Source: Wandonia haliotis (lineage in GTDB: Bacteria; Bacteroidota; Bacteroidia; Flavobacteriales_D; Crocinitomicaceae). Taken from it: DNA of 64,000 bases. Position 1 is the stretch's first letter. Every line of letters starts with the position of its first letter. Shown piece after piece: positions 43,916 through 53,824 of this stretch. Below the pieces are notes generated by a model that made no database searches, had not been told where the DNA came from, and saw only the letters and a list, made by a program, of their open reading frames with translations. Location: the NCBI RefSeq assembly GCF_039523435.1, contig NZ_BAAAFH010000022.1:372001-436000 (forward strand). The letters are read 5' to 3'. A program made the translations under genes and the position numbers.

Positions 43916-44164
43916 ATGAAAAAGACATTCAACCTGATAGGTCTCACACTTGGGGCCGGTCTAGTATTACTAACAGCTTGCAACAAGGATGATTCCAGTT
44001 GCGGTGAACCCAGCACTTGTTATACATGTACGAATTGTCAGGGGCAGTATGGTCACCTGATCAATGGCGAAAAATGTGTAGATGGATTTGACAATTGTGA
44101 AGATTGGAAAAATGCAAAAACAACCTTTGAAACAGAAGACGGTTGCGACTGTGCATATAATTAG
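43916..44164 (+). CDS. Small Cys-rich lipoprotein
   Basis: An 82-residue protein with a lipoprotein signal peptide ending LVLLTAC. The mature part contains about nine Cys residues in 60 positions (CGEPSTCYTCTNCQGQYG, CVDGFDNCEDW, GCDCAYN), arranged as if disulfide bonded or metal binding. It is likely anchored to the outer membrane; the function is unknown. It is followed by a strong terminator. A poor -7-like sequence (CAACTTTG, 43897-43904) precedes it. Confidence 0.75.
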   Translation: MKKTFNLIGLTLGAGLVLLTACNKDDSSCGEPSTCYTCTNCQGQYGHLINGEKCVDGFDNCEDWKNAKTTFETEDGCDCAYN

Positions 44165-44190
44165 TGTTTCCCTTTTTATCTCTACAAAAC

Positions 44191-44226
44191 AAAAAGGTAG
44201 CGGAAATGAATCCCGCTACCTTTTTT
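44191..44226. terminator. Bidirectional terminator
   Basis: A 13-bp stem (44191-44203/44213-44225) flanked by A and T runs on both sides. It can end the Cys-rich lipoprotein transcript (plus) and the long minus-strand T9SS set that stops at 44352. Confidence 0.9.
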
Positions 44227-44351
44227 GATCAGGCGGTAATAAAAACAAGCTTCGTTTTACATCTTTATTCTACATATTACCACATTAGAAGAAGTACCCC
44301 CTCTTCTTTTAACTTAACAAAATCAGCTTATCCTATATCACCCACCCAATT

Positions 44352-46610
44352 TTAGAAACTGTCTGTACTGGAGTTACTCACTTTTAACTTGTCATCACCT
44401 GTAGAGATAACCTTAAACTCAGTTCGTCTGTTTTTTTCATGTTCTTCTTCCGTACAGTCCGATTTTACACTTCCTTCACATTCACAATGGTTCAACAACC
44501 GGCTTTCTCCATATCCTTTTCCATAAATGCGTTCAGGATCTGTAATTCTCTTTTTAATATATTCCGCAGAGGCTTTGGCCCGTCTATCCGATAATTTCAT
44601 ATTATACGCTTTTGAAGCACGACAGTCCGTATGCGATCCTAATTCAATGACCATATTCGGATACTTATTCATCACTTCTACGATTTTATCCAGCTCCGTA
44701 GCAGCATCCGGACGAATATTATATTTGTTCAAATCAAAATTGATCGGGTTGATCTGAATCATCTCGGACAAATCTTTAACCTCCGGATCCATGCTTAAAT
44801 CAAGAAGAGCATGAATGTCATACTGACCGGGTTGATCAAATAGTGTATTATAGGTTACTGTCTTAGAGAAATAACCTTCTTTCTGGAGTACCAGATTATA
44901 ACTTCCCCTGTCATTTAACTTCTTACCAAACAAAGCTTCCCGGAAATCTCCGGTTGCAGGAGAAGTAATATTCTTGGATTTACCCGTCATGTTATCAACA
45001 AGATTAATCTGTACCCCTTCTAACGGTTTCCCCGTCTTTTTATCTGTAATTATTGCATACAAAGACAGTCCGGGATCTTTTTCCAACACAACATCTGCAA
45101 TGACAACCTGCTCGTCGGTGTAGGTACTTGCCCGGTTGTTTCCGTCAAAATAATCTTTCTTTGTACCTTCCAGAATATAGTTTTTTTCATAATCCGCTTC
45201 AAAAGAATACGCTCCATTTTCGTCAGCCTTAACTGATCCTATTGTATTCCCTGCATCATCTTTCAGTTCGATGGTTGCAAACGGAACTTTTTCTCCTTTT
45301 TTGTCTTTTGCTGTTCCCTTGATCGTTATAGAGAATACAAACGGACGAATTAATTGAACCGCATAGATATCGTCTCCTCCTTTTCCTCCTTCCCGGTTCG
45401 AAGAAAGAAATCCTGTTTTGAAATCATCTGACATACTAAAAGCAAAATCATCATATTGACTGTTAACGGGTAATCCCAGATTATGAATCTTCCCTGTTTT
45501 GTCTCCGTCAGGAAGTGCTACAAAAACATCAAGTCCTCCCAATCCCGGATGACCATCTGTAGAGAAAAACAATCTTCCTTCGCTATCTATAAACGGAAAC
45601 ATTTCCTGTCCTTCCGTATTGATTTCTTTCCCCAGGTTAACCATCTCCCCGAAAGTGCCATCCTCATGAATCTGTACTTTGTAGATATCTGCACCTCCAA
45701 ATCCTCCGGGCATATCAGATACCAGATACATTGTCTTCCCGTCACGGGTAATAGCAGGATGCCCGATTGAATAGTTTGTCGAATTATACGGGAATTCTAC
45801 TTCATCTACCCATTTTCCTTTTTCGTCAACTTTAGCAATATAAATTTTAAGATTCTGAATCCGCTGCCCGTCACGACGCTTCTTTCCTGATGAAATATTG
45901 TTTCTTGTATAATACACCTTAGAACCGTCCGGTGAAAAAGTCAATGGTCCTTCATGAAATTTTGTATTTACTTTCGATACACGCTCAGGATCTCCTAATT
46001 TCTGGTCCTGGCTTACGGAAGCTTTGTATACATCAAGAAATCGTTTGGCATCCCATGACCATTCTTTTTTGACAAAAGCCGTTTTCTTTCTTGCTGTAAG
46101 AAAATAGAGCTGATCCTGAGACGAATTGTAATATCCTCCGAAATCGGCAGAGGACGTATTCAAAGACAAATTTTCCAGAGAAAAGAAAGGTTGATTTTTT
46201 TCAATTCTGGACTTATACGTTGTATTCTCTAGAAATAACTGACCTCTTAAATCCGCAGTTACCTGATTACTATACGTATTCATCCATTTATCACTTTCGG
46301 TATAATTTCCTGTCTGTTTCAAAACGTATGAGTAGTTGTAATAATCTTCCGGTTTAGCCTCCGAAGAAGTTATCATCTGACTGTAATAATTCACAGATTC
46401 TGTATAATTATCCATTTTCAGGTAACTATACGCTAACTTACTTTTTAGTTCAGGGCTATCCACTTCTGAACCAATCAACTCTTCATACAATTCCGCGGCG
46501 TATGCGTATGATAATCGTTCAAAATAGTTATCTGCCTTTTTCAATTTCCCGGATTGTCCCAACAAGGACAATGACAGGACACATGCTATAATTACTAGTA
46601 TTGCTTTCAT
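44352..46610 (-). CDS. PorE-like OmpA-family protein (TPR, PD40, CRD, OmpA)
   Basis: A 752-residue exported protein. The layout is signal peptide (MKAILVIIACVLSLSLLGQS), TPR-like helices (~25-150), WD40/PD40 propeller blades (~200-430, TFSPDGSKVYYTRN; PAITRDGKTMYLVSDMPGGF), carboxypeptidase-regulatory-like Ig domains (~430-620), and a C-terminal OmpA domain with ELGSHTDCRASKAYNMKLSD and RRAKASAEYIKKR, which binds peptidoglycan. This is the PorE architecture of the T9SS. It lies 21 nt downstream of the PorP/SprF gene. It most likely anchors the local PorP/SprF unit to the cell wall. Confidence 0.9.
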   Translation of the reverse strand: MKAILVIIACVLSLSLLGQSGKLKKADNYFERLSYAYAAELYEELIGSEVDSPELKSKLAYSYLKMDNYTESVNYYSQMITSSEAKPEDYYNYSYVLKQTGNYTESDKWMNTYSNQVTADLRGQLFLENTTYKSRIEKNQPFFSLENLSLNTSSADFGGYYNSSQDQLYFLTARKKTAFVKKEWSWDAKRFLDVYKASVSQDQKLGDPERVSKVNTKFHEGPLTFSPDGSKVYYTRNNISSGKKRRDGQRIQNLKIYIAKVDEKGKWVDEVEFPYNSTNYSIGHPAITRDGKTMYLVSDMPGGFGGADIYKVQIHEDGTFGEMVNLGKEINTEGQEMFPFIDSEGRLFFSTDGHPGLGGLDVFVALPDGDKTGKIHNLGLPVNSQYDDFAFSMSDDFKTGFLSSNREGGKGGDDIYAVQLIRPFVFSITIKGTAKDKKGEKVPFATIELKDDAGNTIGSVKADENGAYSFEADYEKNYILEGTKKDYFDGNNRASTYTDEQVVIADVVLEKDPGLSLYAIITDKKTGKPLEGVQINLVDNMTGKSKNITSPATGDFREALFGKKLNDRGSYNLVLQKEGYFSKTVTYNTLFDQPGQYDIHALLDLSMDPEVKDLSEMIQINPINFDLNKYNIRPDAATELDKIVEVMNKYPNMVIELGSHTDCRASKAYNMKLSDRRAKASAEYIKKRITDPERIYGKGYGESRLLNHCECEGSVKSDCTEEEHEKNRRTEFKVISTGDDKLKVSNSSTDSF

Positions 46611-46631
46611 TTTCTTTGTCTGTTTGTTAGG

Positions 46632-47555
46632 TTAGAAATAGCGAGGTGAACGAATTCCTTGTTTCTTGAATGTAAAGTCATACGACAACAGGATTTCAAA
46701 TGATCCGTGGTTATAATTTCTCAATTTCTGGGTTCCAAAATCACTTGCAACACCAATTTTGAGTTGAGGAGAAAGCTGTACCTGTACAAAAGCACCAAAG
46801 GCCGCCATTAATCTGTAGTTTGCTCCGAACCATAATTTTTCATTATAAATTGCGGCTAAAGATACATCCAGACTCAACGGTGCTCCTTCCGTAATTTTAA
46901 TGAGCGAAGTTGGTCTCAGTTTCCACTTATCCGACACGGCAAAAACACCTCCGATAGTTCCAAAATAATGGCGTCTTTCCAAATTCGTAGTATTCAGTTG
47001 GTCATAACTTTGCTCCATAATTTTTGGAGTACTTATTCCTACAAAAAACTGAGGTGTATGATAATAAATCCCAAATCCAAAGTTCGGGTTAACATTATTA
47101 CGAATGTTCTGTAATAACTTCGGATCATTCGGATTATTGGTATTCAGTCCTTCCCTGCCAATGTTGATCAGATTAATTCCTCCTTTTAGCCCAAAAGCAA
47201 GCTTCCCTTTATGATTCTTGAATTTTAGTGTGTACGAGAAATCAGCATAAAACATTGTCTGATTCATTGGTCCGATGTTGTCGTTTACGGCTGTCAATCC
47301 CAGCCCTACGGACTCATAAGACAAAGGTGAGTGAATACTGAGTGTCGATGAACGGGGGCGCCCGTCGAATCCTACCCATTGTTCACGGTGAATTCCCGTA
47401 ACATTTAACATACCATTACTTCCGGCGTACGCAGGATTGATAAACAACATATTGTCAAAATACTGCGTATAATGTGGATCCTGTTGTGCGGTGGCACTGG
47501 TGCTTCCTAGAAGCACCAGTGTTATAATCCCCACTAAAAACTTAATTCTTTTCAT
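46632..47555 (-). CDS. PorP/SprF-family T9SS membrane protein
   Basis: A 307-residue outer-membrane barrel. Start ATG 47555 (MKRIKFLVGIITLVLLGSTS) is preferred over a TTG five codons earlier. The mature protein begins QQDPHYTQYFDNMLFINPAY, the PorP/SprF signature, and continues with GIHREQWVGFDGRP and repeated amphipathic strands. SprF-type proteins assist export or surface attachment of T9SS type B cargo. It lies 33 nt after the giant adhesin stop and 21 nt before the PorE-like start. Confidence 0.93.
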   Translation of the reverse strand: MKRIKFLVGIITLVLLGSTSATAQQDPHYTQYFDNMLFINPAYAGSNGMLNVTGIHREQWVGFDGRPRSSTLSIHSPLSYESVGLGLTAVNDNIGPMNQTMFYADFSYTLKFKNHKGKLAFGLKGGINLINIGREGLNTNNPNDPKLLQNIRNNVNPNFGFGIYYHTPQFFVGISTPKIMEQSYDQLNTTNLERRHYFGTIGGVFAVSDKWKLRPTSLIKITEGAPLSLDVSLAAIYNEKLWFGANYRLMAAFGAFVQVQLSPQLKIGVASDFGTQKLRNYNHGSFEILLSYDFTFKKQGIRSPRYF

Positions 47556-47588
47556 TTCTTTTATTTTCAATTTGAAGAATCTTTATTC

Positions 47589-50500
47589 TTATCGTTGGAT
47601 GTAGACATATCCTTTTACTACACCAACTGTATCGTCTTTTGTATCGATCACATAGTAATAGGTTCCTGTCGGAAGTTCTTCGCCTCCTACATTCAACTTA
47701 CTATTTGATTCCCCGTTCCAGGTATTCAGATACCCGTCTGCTGAGAAGACTACATTCCCCCAACGGTTATACACAACTAACACGTTATCCGGATACTTTT
47801 CAATTCCGTCAATCACCCAGACATCATTTATTCCGTCTCCATCCGGAGTAAAGGCATTAGGAATGTCAATACCACAAGGGTTAGGGTCACATGCATCATT
47901 CGGATTCGAACCTCCGGACACTTCTTCTCCATTCGATATACCATCGCCATCACAATCAGCAGCATTCCAATCACCTCCCTGAGGCAGTGTTATACTTCCT
48001 GTTGCATAATCACACGGATTATTAGGATCTGTACCTCCTATCACTTCATCACCATTTGTTACACCATCCCCATCGCAATCTGCAGCATTCCATACTCCAC
48101 CTTGCGGAAAAACTATACTCTCAGTCATATAATCACATGGATTATTCGGGTCAGTACCATCTGTAATTTCATCACCATTTGTGACACCATCGCCATCACA
48201 GTCAGCACTACTCCATAATCCCCCTTGAGGAAGTGTACTACTTGCAGCTGTATAATCACATGGATCATTTGGATTCGTTCCATCAGTAACTTCATCACCA
48301 TTCGTGACACCATCGCCATCACAATCGGTAGCGTTCCAATCACCTCCCTGAGGTAGTGTGATACTTCCAGCTGTGTAATCACATGGATTATTCGGATCTG
48401 TGCCATCGGTAACTTCATCGCCATTCGTTACGCCATCCCCATCACAGTCTGCGGAACTCCAGAGACCATTTTGTGGCAGAGTAATGCTTGACGCATCATG
48501 ATCACACGCACTATTCGGGTCCGTACCATTCGTAAGTTCATCACCATTTGTGACACCATCTCCATCACAATCGGCACTATTCCAAGTGGCAGAAGGTACT
48601 ACTGTTTGGCTTGCCAAATTAAGATCACATGGATCATTTGGATTCGTTCCATCAGTGACTTCATCACCATTAATTACACCATCGCCATCACAATCAGCAG
48701 CGTTCCAATCACCTCCCTGGGGTAATGTTATACTTCCCGCTGTGTAATCACATGGATCGTTCACATTAGTTCCGTCGGTGGTTTCGTCACCATTGGTCAC
48801 TCCATCACCGTCACAATCAGCAGCATTCCACATAGCTCCAACGTTTGCTATTACCTGACTGGAAACGTTATAATCACATGGATCATTCGGATCTGTGCCA
48901 TCAATAAGCTCATCACCGTTCGTTACACCATCTTCGTCACAATCGGCACTATTCCAAGTGGCAGAAGGCGCTACTGTTTGACTTGCCAAATTAAGATCAC
49001 ATGGGTTATCCGGGTCTGTACCATCAGTGACTTCATCACCATTGATCACACCATCTCCATCGCAATCAGCAATGTTCCAATCACCTCCCTGAGGTAGAGT
49101 TATACTAGCAGCTGTGTAATCACAAGGATCGTTCACATTAGTCCCGTCGGTGGTTTCGTCACCATTGGTCACACCATCGCCATCACAATCGGCAGTATTC
49201 CACATTGCACCGACGTTTGCTATTACCTGACTGGAAACGTTATAATCACATGGATCATTCGGATCTGTGCCATCAGTAAGCTCATCACCGTTCGTAACAC
49301 CATCTTCGTCACAATCGGCACTATTCCAAGTGGCAGAAGGCGCTACTGTTTGACTTGCCAAATTAAGATCACATGGGTTATCCGGGTCTGTACCATCAGT
49401 GACTTCATCACCATTGGTCACTCCATCACCGTCACAATCAGCAGCATTCCAGTCTCCTCCCTGGGGTAGCGTAATACTTCCTGAAGCATAACCACACGGA
49501 TCATGTGGATCTGTTCCATCAGCAAGCTCATCACCGTTCGTTACTCCATCTCCATCACAATCGGCAGCATTCCATTCAGTACTTGGTATGACCGTTTGAC
49601 TAGCCATTACAAAATCACAAGGGTCGTTCGGATTCGTGCCATCAGAAATTTCATCTCCGTTCGTCACACCGTCACCATCACAGTCAGCTGCTAACCAGCT
49701 TCCACCCTGGGTCAATGTTATACTAGATGTTGTGTAATCGCAAGGATCATTTGGATTCGTTCCATCAGTAACTTCATCACCATTCGTGACACCATCTCCA
49801 TCGCAATCGGCGGTATTCCAATCACCTCCCTGAGGTAGAGTTATACTAGCAGCTGTGTAATCACATGGATCGTTCACATTCGTTCCGTCGGTGGTTTCAT
49901 CACCATTGGTCACACCATCGCCGTCACAATCGGCAGCATTCCACATTGCGCCAACGTTTGCTATTATCTGACTGGAAACGTTATAATCACATGGATCATT
50001 CGGATCTGTACCATCTGTAAGCTCATCACCGTTCGTCACACCATCTTCATCACAGTCAGCTGCTAACCAGCTTCCACCCTGAGTCAATGTTATACTAGAT
50101 GTTGTGTAATCGCAAGGATCATNNNNNNNNNNGTCACATGGATCATTCGGATCTGTGCCATCAGTAAGCTCATCACCGTTCGTCACACCGTCACCATCAC
50201 AGTCAGCTGCTAACCAGCTTCCACCCTGGGTCAATGTTATACTAGATGTTGTGTAATCGCAAGGATCATTTGGATTCGTTCCATCAGTAACTTCATCACC
50301 ATTCGTGACACCATCTCCATCGCAATCAGCAATGTTCCAATCATCTCCCTGAGGTAGTGTTATACTTCCTGCTGTGTAATCACATGGATCGTTCACATTA
50401 GTCCCGTCGGTGGTTTCATCACCATTGGTCACACCATCGCCATCACAATCGGCAGTATTCCACATTGCACCGACGTTTGCTATTACCTGACTGGAAACGT

Positions 50501-53500
50501 NNNNNNNNNNAGCGTTCCAATTACCTCCCTGAGGTAATGTTATACTTCCTGCTGTGTAATCACATGGATCATTCACATTTGTTCCGTCGGTGGTTTCATC
50601 ACCATTGGTCACACCATCGCCGTCACAATCGGCAGCATTCCACATTGCACCAACGTTTGCTATTACCTGACTGGAAACATTATAGTCACATGGATCATTC
50701 GGATCTGTGCCATCTGTAAGCTCGTCACCGTTCGTTACTCCATCTTCATCACAGTCAGCTGCTAACCAGCTTCCACCCTGAGTCAATGTTATACTAGATG
50801 TTGTGTAATCGCAAGGATCATTTGGATTCGTTCCATCCGTTGTTTCATCTTCATTGGTTACACCATCACCATCGCAATCAGCGGCATTCCAGTCTCCTCC
50901 CTGAGGTAGAGTTATACTAGCAGCTGTGTAATCACATGGATCATTCACATTCGTTCCGTCAGTGGTTTCGTCACCATTGGTCACCCCGTCTCCATCACAA
51001 TCAGCAGCATTCCAATCACCTCCCTGAGGTAGAGTTACACTTGATACTGTATAATCACACGGATCATTCGGGTTCGTACCATCCGTGATTTCATCTTCAT
51101 TGGTTACACCATCTCCGTCACAATCAGCAGTATTCCACATAGCGCCTACATTTGTGATCACCTGACTTGCAGCACTATAATCACATGGATCATTCGGATT
51201 TGTTCCGTCTGTAATCTCGGTTCCGTTTGTCACTCCATCTTCATCACAATCCACATTATTCCAGTCACCACCTTGTGTTAAGGTTATACTTGTTATCGAA
51301 TAGTCACACGGATCATTTAGATCAGTCCCATCCGTTATTTCATCTTCATTGGTCACACCATCTCCATCGCAGTCACCGGAACTCCATGCCACATCAGGTG
51401 TCAGTGTCTGGTTAGCCAAAACCAATTCACATGGGTTTAGAGGATCTGTTCCATTTGTAACCTCAGTCCCATTTGTAACCCCATCTCCATCACAATCGGC
51501 ATTTTCCCATGTTGCAGCCGGTGGAATACTTTGGCTCGCAACAATGAAATCACATGGATCATTCGGATCCGTACCGTCCGTTACTTCATCGCCATTAATC
51601 ACCCCATCTCCGTCGCAATCTCCATCCAACCAAATACTAGATTGAGCCAGGGTAATACTGGACGCTACTAAATCACACGGATCAAGAGGATTTGTTCCAT
51701 CTATAATTTCAGTTCCATTGATTACACCATCCCCATCACAATCACTTGTAGCCCAATTTGTATCAGGAGTAAGAGATTGACTGGTAATGATAAAGCTACA
51801 TGGATCATTTGGATTGGTTCCGTCCGCTATTTCATCACCGTTCGTTACTCCGTCTCCATCGCAATCACCTGACGGATTTGAAGCAATATCTACATCTATG
51901 AAATAATCTTCTACTTCTCCATGAATAAGAGGCGAGAAGCTTCTTTCGTCAATATTCGTTGTTCCCGGATCATCTATCAATTCATTTGTAGAAATCCGGA
52001 TACGCATGTATTTGTAACCACAAGAAGTTGTAATTCCAGTCCAACTCAGATTTATGTTTTGAGGGTTAACATCCGGTGTAAGACCTGTTGCAATAAAACT
52101 TTCATCTTCGCTAAAAACCCCATCATCATTCCAATCAATCCAGGCATAAATATTAGCCGGATCAGAAGAATTATTCATGTAGGTTAATGTAGTTGAGAAG
52201 TTCGGATTTGTAGCTGTATGAATTAGTGTTGCCTCAACCAATCCGTCTTCATCAGCACCATTTGCATTATCACCATTGGCCCCCATATTATTAGCTCCTG
52301 ATGCGACATTATTATTCATTCCGTTATCAGGATCAGGAGGCAATGTCCCTAAATAGATTTCATCTCCACAAACATAATAATGCGTTGCAGGATTTCCATT
52401 TTCATAAGAAATAGGAGCATCACCGGCATCATACGTACTTGATCCACAAATAAATCCTTCCGGAGTATTTGCACAATCAAAACTTGTTATTTGGCTTCCG
52501 GAGTTAACTCCATCCCCCATCGAACCATTGATTTTATGTCCAACATAACAATAGCGGGTAGCACACTGTTTCATTGTTGCTGTTGTATGTCCTCCTACCT
52601 CTACATATGTAGCAATATCTCCGGGATTAAACCCCTGAGGAATTCTTGGTAAAGAATAAAAAGAGGTCCCTGTTGGTCCACCAACCATTCCGTTATTATT
52701 ACTTCCCCAGGCATACACTTCCCCACTGGTTAGAATACATGCTACTGCTCCCGTTTGCGTAGTCCATGCATCATGATCATTTCCTGCTACAAAGGTTACA
52801 TTATCAAGGTCTCCTGTATTTGTAGGGTTCTGAACAGGCACCCACCCCGTAGACTCAGCTGTATTATTCTGACCTAATTGTCCGCTGGTATTACCACCCA
52901 GTGCATATAATTTTCCATCTGCGGGATCAATTGCAAAATAACTTGCTCGTGTTGAGGAAGGAAGACTTGATGGATTTGTAGTAGAACAATCCCGTGTCAT
53001 AGCTATCATTACAGGACTTCCCATAAAAGGCTTTGTCATTGGAGTAGCCCGATTACGTTCAGTTACAGCCGAACCGTCTCCCAAATAAGTTGCTGGCCCC
53101 CATGTATACCATTGTCCTGTAGTAGTCACTGCAAAAGCACCAGCAGAAGTTATTCGAAACTCTGTCACCCCACTTAGCGGAGGGTTTCCTGTAATACTTC
53201 TGGTTACTCTTGACCAGTAATTATCCCCTGCTCCAGGTGTAGTTCCTCCAATTCCATTAAATGATGAGTGAGTAGCACTTACCCATACATCTCCTGAATG
53301 AGTAAGTATTACCAACGCACCAAATGCAGCAGACATGTTTTTCACATCCAGGGGAGTAACTCCAACAGGCATATCTATCTGAGAAAACCCGGCCACATTA
53401 TCCAATCCTGTACCTACAGCAACACTGTTTGCACCCCAAGACCACAAACCGTCTGTAGATAATATAAAACCTTGAAAAGCGGTATTAACCCGAGTGGCAA

Positions 53501-53822
53501 GTGTTGCAAATAAAGGAATTCCCGTATATGCATAATCTTCAGAAGGCGTTCCCGGATTTGGAGCGATTTGAACAGGAGTTAAATGATTAACTGTATTACT
53601 CCCGTTTCCATTCGCATGAGCACCACTACCCCAAATCAGAAATGTACCATCCGGGCGTGTAGCAATTGTGGTGTGAAAACCTGACTGAATCTGATCATAC
53701 GGTTGAAGGGGATTACACCCCGACTGTTGTGTGTATCCGTTGGTTGTAAACAAAGCCAAACAACCAGTTCCAATAAGCTGAAATAAGTATTTTGCTTTAC
53801 TGAAAAGTAAATTCTTCTTCAT
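47589..53822 (-). CDS. Giant T9SS type B adhesin with RCC1-like, GEVED and TSP3-like repeats
   Basis: At least 2077 residues. A signal peptide leads into RCC1-like repeats with WGSG/WGAN motifs (to ~430), then a GEVED-like domain (DAGDAPISYENGNPATHYYV ... HGEVEDYFIDV, ~470-640). Next come 32 visible 41-residue repeats (DCDGDGVTNGDE x6 DP-NDPCD, ~645-1980) and a gliding-motility-associated C-terminal domain (IPNAFTPDGDGINDVWVIDG, ~1984-2077), which is the T9SS type B signal. The protein is likely exported and held at the cell surface. Two runs of ten Ns interrupt it, so its real length is unknown. It starts 2 nt after the upstream small secreted gene. Confidence 0.93.
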   Translation of the reverse strand: MKKNLLFSKAKYLFQLIGTGCLALFTTNGYTQQSGCNPLQPYDQIQSGFHTTIATRPDGTFLIWGSGAHANGNGSNTVNHLTPVQIAPNPGTPSEDYAYTGIPLFATLATRVNTAFQGFILSTDGLWSWGANSVAVGTGLDNVAGFSQIDMPVGVTPLDVKNMSAAFGALVILTHSGDVWVSATHSSFNGIGGTTPGAGDNYWSRVTRSITGNPPLSGVTEFRITSAGAFAVTTTGQWYTWGPATYLGDGSAVTERNRATPMTKPFMGSPVMIAMTRDCSTTNPSSLPSSTRASYFAIDPADGKLYALGGNTSGQLGQNNTAESTGWVPVQNPTNTGDLDNVTFVAGNDHDAWTTQTGAVACILTSGEVYAWGSNNNGMVGGPTGTSFYSLPRIPQGFNPGDIATYVEVGGHTTATMKQCATRYCYVGHKINGSMGDGVNSGSQITSFDCANTPEGFICGSSTYDAGDAPISYENGNPATHYYVCGDEIYLGTLPPDPDNGMNNNVASGANNMGANGDNANGADEDGLVEATLIHTATNPNFSTTLTYMNNSSDPANIYAWIDWNDDGVFSEDESFIATGLTPDVNPQNINLSWTGITTSCGYKYMRIRISTNELIDDPGTTNIDERSFSPLIHGEVEDYFIDVDIASNPSGDCDGDGVTNGDEIADGTNPNDPCSFIITSQSLTPDTNWATSDCDGDGVINGTEIIDGTNPLDPCDLVASSITLAQSSIWLDGDCDGDGVINGDEVTDGTDPNDPCDFIVASQSIPPAATWENADCDGDGVTNGTEVTNGTDPLNPCELVLANQTLTPDVAWSSGDCDGDGVTNEDEITDGTDLNDPCDYSITSITLTQGGDWNNVDCDEDGVTNGTEITDGTNPNDPCDYSAASQVITNVGAMWNTADCDGDGVTNEDEITDGTNPNDPCDYTVSSVTLPQGGDWNAADCDGDGVTNGDETTDGTNVNDPCDYTAASITLPQGGDWNAADCDGDGVTNEDETTDGTNPNDPCDYTTSSITLTQGGSWLAADCDEDGVTNGDELTDGTDPNDPCDYNVSSQVIANVGAMWNAADCDGDGVTNGDETTDGTNVNDPCDYTAGSITLPQGGNWNAXXXXVSSQVIANVGAMWNTADCDGDGVTNGDETTDGTNVNDPCDYTAGSITLPQGDDWNIADCDGDGVTNGDEVTDGTNPNDPCDYTTSSITLTQGGSWLAADCDGDGVTNGDELTDGTDPNDPCDXXXXDPCDYTTSSITLTQGGSWLAADCDEDGVTNGDELTDGTDPNDPCDYNVSSQIIANVGAMWNAADCDGDGVTNGDETTDGTNVNDPCDYTAASITLPQGGDWNTADCDGDGVTNGDEVTDGTNPNDPCDYTTSSITLTQGGSWLAADCDGDGVTNGDEISDGTNPNDPCDFVMASQTVIPSTEWNAADCDGDGVTNGDELADGTDPHDPCGYASGSITLPQGGDWNAADCDGDGVTNGDEVTDGTDPDNPCDLNLASQTVAPSATWNSADCDEDGVTNGDELTDGTDPNDPCDYNVSSQVIANVGAMWNTADCDGDGVTNGDETTDGTNVNDPCDYTAASITLPQGGDWNIADCDGDGVINGDEVTDGTDPDNPCDLNLASQTVAPSATWNSADCDEDGVTNGDELIDGTDPNDPCDYNVSSQVIANVGAMWNAADCDGDGVTNGDETTDGTNVNDPCDYTAGSITLPQGGDWNAADCDGDGVINGDEVTDGTNPNDPCDLNLASQTVVPSATWNSADCDGDGVTNGDELTNGTDPNSACDHDASSITLPQNGLWSSADCDGDGVTNGDEVTDGTDPNNPCDYTAGSITLPQGGDWNATDCDGDGVTNGDEVTDGTNPNDPCDYTAASSTLPQGGLWSSADCDGDGVTNGDEITDGTDPNNPCDYMTESIVFPQGGVWNAADCDGDGVTNGDEVIGGTDPNNPCDYATGSITLPQGGDWNAADCDGDGISNGEEVSGGSNPNDACDPNPCGIDIPNAFTPDGDGINDVWVIDGIEKYPDNVLVVYNRWGNVVFSADGYLNTWNGESNSKLNVGGEELPTGTYYYVIDTKDDTVGVVKGYVYIQR
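50123..50132. other. Assembly gap (10 N) inside the repeat array
   Basis: A placeholder run between two repeat copies. The surrounding frame is kept, so the missing stretch should be 3n+1 nt if the ORF is intact. Confidence 0.98.
50501..50510. other. Assembly gap (10 N) inside the repeat array
   Basis: A second placeholder. Comparison with flanking units suggests at least ~79 nt of one repeat (plus possibly whole units) are missing. Confidence 0.98.
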
Positions 53823-53824
53823 GT

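Larger units (their letters stand above)
47881..51871 (-). repeat. 123-bp coding tandem array (TSP3-like, Asp/Cys-rich)
   Basis: Thirty-two visible copies of a 123-126-bp unit code for DCDGDGVTNGDEVTDGTDPN plus DPCDY and a 15-residue spacer. The DxDGDG cores look like thrombospondin type-3/EF-hand-like calcium sites, and each unit has two Cys. Spacers fall into a few types that recur in the same order over 3-4 units, so segments were duplicated as blocks. Near-identical copies are likely to have defeated assembly (two N runs). Confidence 0.9.

Noticed and set aside
44164..44355. 63-codon plus-strand frame after the lipoprotein
   Set aside because: It runs through the bidirectional terminator and has no recognisable feature.
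50465..51645. Plus-strand ORFs rich in His/Arg/Ser across the repeat array
   Set aside because: They are antisense shadows of the 41-residue repeats and contain no recognisable domain.
47881..51871. Regular 123-bp repeats resembling a CRISPR or satellite array
   Set aside because: The repeats are in frame in a single ORF, code for a clear protein motif and have variable spacers within the coding unit; no cas genes are present.
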